Source: Pseudomonas gessardii
GTDB taxonomy: Bacteria; Pseudomonadota; Gammaproteobacteria; Pseudomonadales; Pseudomonadaceae
Length of the DNA: 64,000 nucleotides
Assembly (NCBI RefSeq): GCF_001983165.1
Contig: NZ_MNPU01000022.1
Location: 30,762 to 94,761 of the forward strand
Reading direction: 5' to 3'
The notes beneath the pieces were generated by a model. That model ran no database searches, had not been told where the DNA came from, and saw only the letters and a program-made list of their open reading frames with translations. A program made the translations under genes and the position numbers. This document shows positions 59,588 through 64,000 of this stretch, in pieces (position 1 is the first letter of the stretch; each line of letters opens with the position of its first letter).

Positions 59588-59860
59588 ATGCCTGCTCTGG
59601 AAATTGAAATCATCAACAAACTGGGCTTGCATGCCCGTGCGTCGGCCAAATTTGTCGGGGTCGCGGGCCAGTTTCCTTGCCAGGTGCGCGCCGGGCGTAC
59701 GCCAGAGTCCATGGTCGATGGCAAAAGCATCATGGCGATGATGATGCTGGCAGCCGGCAAGGGCACCACGATCCACCTGAAGACCGAAGGCGAGCAGGAG
59801 CGGGAAGCGTTGGACGCGCTGGTGCAGTTGATCAATAACTACTTCGACGAAGGCGAATAG
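59588..59860 (+). CDS. ptsO: PtsO (NPr), HPr-like phosphocarrier of the nitrogen PTS
   Basis: 90-residue HPr-fold protein that relays phosphate from PtsP to PtsN. The active-site His is in NKLGLHARASAKFV (about residue 16) and the conserved MVDGKSIMAMMML stretch follows. AAGGA lies upstream of the ATG. It is the last gene of the rpoN cluster and is followed by a REPIN. Confidence 0.95.
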   Translation: MPALEIEIINKLGLHARASAKFVGVAGQFPCQVRAGRTPESMVDGKSIMAMMMLAAGKGTTIHLKTEGEQEREALDALVQLINNYFDEGE

Positions 59861-59895
59861 CCCCTGCCCAACATAAATTCCATGTGTATGGGCTT

Positions 59896-59984
59896 GTGTG
59901 GGAGCTGGCTTGCCTGCGATAGCATCACCTCGGTCTAGACGAAAAGCCGAGGTGCCTGCATCGCAGGCAAGCCAGCTCCTACAT
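59896..59984. repeat. REPIN between convergent ptsO and the ZIP transporter
   Basis: TGTGGGAGCTGGCTTGCCTG and CAGGCAAGCCAGCTCCTACA flank a spacer with GAGGTG/AGCCGAGGT arms. Both arms carry the AGCTGGCTTGCCTGCGAT variant of the core. Confidence 0.88.
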
Positions 59985-60001
59985 TGGGTTTGCGCTAGGC
60001 A

Positions 60002-60895
60002 TCAGCCCAGCGCTGTATCCATCGCCATCATCAGGCAAAACCCGATGCACAACCCCAGGCTCGCCAGCTTGTCATGCCCATTGCGGCGCGATTCGGGGAT
60101 CACTTCGTGAGTCACCACCAATAGCATCGCCCCGGCCGCCAGCGCCAGGCCCAAAGGCAGCAGCATCTCGGCCAGGCTCACCAGCCAGGCACAGAGTACG
60201 GCAAACACCGGCTCTACCAGCCCGGAGGCCGCCCCAATCATGAAAGCCTTGGCTCGCGACATCCCTGCCCCTGCCAACACCAACGCAATCACCAGCCCTT
60301 CCGGCACATCCTGCAAGGCAATGCCCATGGCCAAGCTGTCGGCATCCGGCATGCCACCGCCGGCCGAGACGCCCACCGCCATGCCTTCGGGAATGTTATG
60401 GGCAATGATCGCGAACACGAACAGCCAGATGCGCGGCGGGATCACCGGTTTGTCGGGCGTACCGACCAACATGTCCGGGCTGGCCCCGGAGACCTTGCGG
60501 TCGACCAGAAACAAGCCAAAAGCGCCCAGCATGATGCCGAAGCTGATCAAGCCACTGGAGGCCCAGGGCGTCAGCCCCAGGTTTTCGGCGGCGGCAATCC
60601 CCGGCACGACCAGCGAAAACGCAGTCGCCGCCAGCATCACGCCGGCGCCAAACCCCAGCAATGTATCGCTGACCGCCAACGGCATCCGCCGGATCACCAG
60701 GACCGGCACCGCGCCCAACGCCGTGCCCAGGGCGCAGATTGCCCCCCCTTGCAGTGCGCGCAGGATCCGCGGCTCCAGGTTCAGCCAGGCCAGCCCGTGG
60801 GCCACCAGCAATGCCGTTCCCGCCAATAGCAGCAGCGAGCCAAATGCATAGCGGAACATTCGTCCGCTGCTGATCGCCAGTGTTTCAGTGCCCAT
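60002..60895 (-). CDS. ZIP-family metal transporter
   Basis: 297-residue inner-membrane protein with about eight hydrophobic segments. The ZIP metal-binding signatures are in IIAHNIPEGMAVGV and IALQDVPEGLVIAL (His/Asn/Pro-Glu-Gly), and the variable loop is short. It is likely to import Zn2+ or another divalent metal such as Fe2+ or Mn2+. It stands downstream of the iron-limitation operon, with sodM 31 bases upstream, so it may be read from that operon; Mn2+ or Fe2+ supply for SodM would fit. Confidence 0.9.
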   Translation of the reverse strand: MGTETLAISSGRMFRYAFGSLLLLAGTALLVAHGLAWLNLEPRILRALQGGAICALGTALGAVPVLVIRRMPLAVSDTLLGFGAGVMLAATAFSLVVPGIAAAENLGLTPWASSGLISFGIMLGAFGLFLVDRKVSGASPDMLVGTPDKPVIPPRIWLFVFAIIAHNIPEGMAVGVSAGGGMPDADSLAMGIALQDVPEGLVIALVLAGAGMSRAKAFMIGAASGLVEPVFAVLCAWLVSLAEMLLPLGLALAAGAMLLVVTHEVIPESRRNGHDKLASLGLCIGFCLMMAMDTALG

Positions 60896-60926
60896 AGTCG
60901 GCCTTAGGTCTGGTTATAAGAGGTCA

Positions 60927-61538
60927 TTAAGCGAGGGCAGCCTGGTAGCGTTCAGCGACTTCCGGCCAGTTGATAACACTGTAGAAGGCGTTGATGTATT
61001 CAGGACGGCGGTTTTGATAAAGCAGGTAGTAGGCGTGCTCCCACACGTCCAGACCGAGGATCGGAGTATTGCCGCTCATCAACGGGCTGTCCTGGTTGCC
61101 ACTGCTTTCGACCACCAGGGTCTTGTGCGGGGTCACGCTCAGCCAGGCCCAACCGCTGCCGAAACGGGTCAACGCGGCCTTGGTGAAGGCCTCCTTGAAG
61201 GCATCAAAACCACCCAGCTGCGTATCAATCGCCTGGCCCAGGGCACCTTCGGGCTTGCCGCCGCCCTTGGGCGACATGACCGCCCAGAACAACGAGTGGT
61301 TGGCATGCCCGCCCCCCTGGTTGATCACCGCGGCGCGCAGTTTTTCCGGCAATTGCTGGACGCTGGAGACCAGTTTCTCGATGGGCCAGCCAGCGAACTC
61401 GGTGCCTTCGACGGCGGCATTGAGGTTATTGATGTAGGTCTGGTGGTGCTTGGTGTAGTGGATTTCCATGGTTTGCGCATCGATATGCGGTTCCAGGGCA
61501 TCGTAGGCGTACGGCAAGGCAGGCAAGGTGTAGGACAT
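60927..61538 (-). CDS. sodM: Manganese superoxide dismutase
   Basis: 203-residue Mn/Fe-type SOD; metal ligands are H27, H81, D164 and H168 (DVWEHAYY). GGGHANH and GNQD near 147-150 favour the Mn form. The start at 61538 (MSYTLPALPYAYDALEPHID) matches P. aeruginosa SodM; GGAG lies 9 bases upstream. The ATG follows the orfX stop by one base, so the gene is in the fagA-fumC-orfX-sodM operon, induced under iron limitation when Fe-SOD is down. Confidence 0.96.
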   Translation of the reverse strand: MSYTLPALPYAYDALEPHIDAQTMEIHYTKHHQTYINNLNAAVEGTEFAGWPIEKLVSSVQQLPEKLRAAVINQGGGHANHSLFWAVMSPKGGGKPEGALGQAIDTQLGGFDAFKEAFTKAALTRFGSGWAWLSVTPHKTLVVESSGNQDSPLMSGNTPILGLDVWEHAYYLLYQNRRPEYINAFYSVINWPEVAERYQAALA

Positions 61539-61539
61539 A

Positions 61540-61983
61540 TCAATGTGCTCCATAAAAAGGGCTGTTGCGGGTCGGCGCACCTATCTGCGACGTATGGTTG
61601 CCCAGCAAGCGATGGGTACGGGGGTACTCGCCGTGATCGCTGATGAAATTCAACAGTTCGACGTAGGTCTTGCTGCTCTGGCGCAAGGCTGCCTCGCGCA
61701 AGGCCTGAGGCAGCCGGGTGTCCTGCAGGGTCTGCAGCAAACGCTGGTGAATGGCGCAGAGGTATTCGGCGCTTTCTTCAGGCTGGTTCAGGCGCAGGTG
61801 CAGGTCCGCCAGGTTGTGATGGGAAATGACGCAGGCCGCCACCGCCTCGTCGGCATCCCCCCAGCGCTCGAACAACACTTGGGCCAGGGCCAGGGCTTGC
61901 AGGTAATGCTCGCGGGCATCCACCAGTTCGCCCTGCATAAAGCAGCGATTGGCCCGTTCGATCGTGCGTTTCCAGTGCTCCAT
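61540..61983 (-). CDS. orfX-type conserved protein between fumC and sodM
   Basis: 147-residue cytoplasmic protein, helical, with TPR-like character (REHYLQALALAQVLFERWGD, CVISHHNLADLHLRLNQ). It is conserved in pseudomonads at this operon position but has no known function. The TGA sits 1 base before the sodM ATG. The C-terminal tail (THRLLGNHTSQIGAPTRNS) looks unstructured. Confidence 0.82.
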   Translation of the reverse strand: MEHWKRTIERANRCFMQGELVDAREHYLQALALAQVLFERWGDADEAVAACVISHHNLADLHLRLNQPEESAEYLCAIHQRLLQTLQDTRLPQALREAALRQSSKTYVELLNFISDHGEYPRTHRLLGNHTSQIGAPTRNSPFYGAH

Positions 61984-62010
61984 GGTGAGCCTCCAAAGCA
62001 GGGTCGGTTA

Positions 62011-63379
<1,369 letters not shown>

Positions 63380-63387
<8 letters not shown>

Positions 63388-63775
63388 CGGAAGATCCTTG
63401 CACCAAGTCGGAGTGAGAAATCGAAGGTTGCAGTTCACAAGTCGCCAATTGCCAGGCAAAGGTCTGCCAGCGCTTGAGGCGGCAGGCGCAGTGCGAAAGG
63501 TTTTCCAGGTCGCGCAGCGGGCGCCAGGCCTGGTCCAGGCATGTGGAGCGCCAATGCCAGGGCAAGGCGATATCGGTGGCGGTGTCGATCAGCAGGCAAA
63601 ACGAGGTCTCGGCGATGGTCCACGGGTGCGTGGCCGTGCAGCAGGCCAGGTAGCGACCTTCGTTCAGGTAATGCTCGATCAGCCGTGGCTCGTCAGGGTT
63701 GAGCCCGCAGCGAATCTGACGGCTCATCCAGCGCCAGCTTTCCAGGTAGGGATCCTCGTGCAGGACAGAACTCAT
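63380..63775 (-). CDS. fagA: FagA, Fur-associated gene product
   Basis: 131-residue Cys-rich cytoplasmic protein (six or so Cys), starting MSSVLHEDPYLESWRWMSRQ. FagA is the first gene of the Fur-repressed fagA-fumC-orfX-sodA operon of P. aeruginosa; its function is unknown. The start at 63775 gives an N-terminus like homologues. The ATG is 16 bases from the nearest Fur box, so transcription starts close by or inside it. Confidence 0.85.
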
Positions 63776-63790
63776 GATCCACACTCGCTC

Positions 63791-63826
63791 GATAATGATA
63801 TTTATTATTAAATGATATTGAGAATC
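63791..63826 (-). promoter_or_regulatory. Tandem Fur boxes controlling the fagA-fumC-orfX-sodM operon
   Basis: GATAATGATATTTATTATT (63791-63809) matches the 19-base Fur consensus at 16 positions. A second, weaker site at 63808-63826 (12 of 19) overlaps it by 2 bases. On the minus strand TTGATT (63823-63828) with AT-rich -10 candidates at 63799-63805 places the promoter inside the boxes, so Fur-Fe(II) would block it. Confidence 0.85.
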
Positions 63827-63875
63827 AAAACAAGCTATCAACCCTATAGCTTTGTCTGCACGGCAATATTCCAGG

Positions 63876-64000
63876 ATCGAGTAGGAGGCGGATTCACATC
63901 CGCCGTCCTCTCACACCACCGTACGTACGGTTCCGTATACGGCGGTTCAGGTTATACGGTTAAGTCGGTTTATCGTATCCAGTATCGAGACCAGCCCGAG
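63876..64000 (-). mobile_element. Group II intron, 3' end (domains IV end, V and VI), cut by window edge
   Basis: On the minus strand, 63945-63916 folds as domain V: CCGCCGTA pairs with TACGGTGG, a 2-base CG bulge on the 3' side, then TACG-GAAC-CGTA; a CGC catalytic triad is present. 63914-63876 folds as domain VI: AGGA/TCCT and GAG/CTC helices with a bulged A (63882) seven bases from the end, and a GGCGGAT/ATCCGCC distal stem. The intron ends ...CTCGAT near 63876 and extends left-to-right beyond 64000. It lies upstream of the Fur box, so it splits whatever preceded fagA. Confidence 0.85.
63947..64000 (-). CDS. Possible C-terminus of the group II intron-encoded reverse transcriptase/maturase
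   Basis: On the minus strand 17 codons run in from the window edge and end at TGA (63947-63949), just before domain V: the usual place for the stop of the intron-encoded protein in domain IV. Visible residues LGLVSILDTINRLNRIT are too few to identify a family. The call rests on position only. Confidence 0.35.
   Translation of the reverse strand, partial: LGLVSILDTINRLNRIT

Overview
The window is a chromosomal segment from a Pseudomonas of the P. fluorescens group. The evidence is a GC-rich sequence with strong codon bias, protein sequences and gene orders that follow the Pseudomonas core genome, an RNase P RNA of Pseudomonas type, and many copies of the GTGGGAGCGGGCTTGC-type REP/REPIN repeat typical of fluorescent pseudomonads. 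Almost all of it is core genome. No prophage, CRISPR array, rRNA, tRNA or defence island was seen. The only mobile element recognised is a group II intron cut by the right edge.

Layout. (1) 1-9.7 kb, minus strand: the division and cell-wall (dcw) cluster mraZ-rsmH-ftsL-ftsI-murE-murF-mraY-murD-ftsW, with overlapping stop/start codons and a promoter carrying three 10-bp-spaced MraZ boxes. (2) 10-15 kb: rnpB and rsmI on the minus strand, diverging from lpoA-yraN-gmhA-dolP on the plus strand. This is an outer-envelope set that activates or supports the peptidoglycan enzymes of block 1. (3) 15-21.6 kb: an OmpA-type lipoprotein, a glyoxalase-II-like hydrolase, an OsmC-YcaO fusion and a large MalT-like LuxR regulator. 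(4) 21.9-27.2 kb: DUF1329 and DUF1302 outer-membrane-type proteins and an acyl-CoA ligase, probably a fatty-acid or hydrophobic-substrate uptake and activation unit controlled by the regulator. (5) 27.4-38.6 kb: singletons (LysE exporter, 2-hydroxyacid dehydrogenase, rsmC, a Mn-riboswitch-controlled GDT1 exporter, M48 lipoprotein, chemoreceptor, yedK, small zinc-ribbon-like proteins, acyltransferase, YajG lipoprotein) separated by REPINs. (6) 38.6-44.5 kb: mqo with a long leader, a PA4642-type protein, WbuC cupin, hpt, upp and uraA (central carbon metabolism and purine/pyrimidine salvage). (7) 44.6-63.8 kb: a long conserved block of hisC-hisD-hisG, murA, ibaG, mlaBCDEF (phospholipid transport), then divergently kdsD-kdsC-lptC-lptA-lptB (LPS), rpoN-hpf-ptsN-rapZ-ptsO (sigma-54 and nitrogen PTS), then on the minus strand a ZIP transporter and the Fur-controlled fagA-fumC-orfX-sodM iron-limitation operon.

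The cell-envelope theme is strong: peptidoglycan precursor synthesis (murA, murD, murE, murF, mraY), septal synthesis (ftsI, ftsW, ftsL), LPS core and transport (gmhA, kdsD, kdsC, lptABC), lipid asymmetry (mla) and envelope lipoproteins lie in separate blocks of one window.

The most informative non-coding signals are: the 3' end of a group II intron (domains V and VI with a bulged branch-point A) just upstream of the Fur-controlled operon; a yybP-ykoY manganese riboswitch with mutually exclusive helices; a sigma-54 -24/-12 element that contains the sigma-70 -10 box of rpoN; the MraZ operator; a 42-bp perfect REPIN palindrome; and a 732-bp leader before mqo that may encode a 31-residue peptide. 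I found no clearly new multi-gene system. The least understood parts are the OsmC-YcaO fusion and the LuxR/DUF1329/DUF1302/acyl-CoA-ligase cassette.
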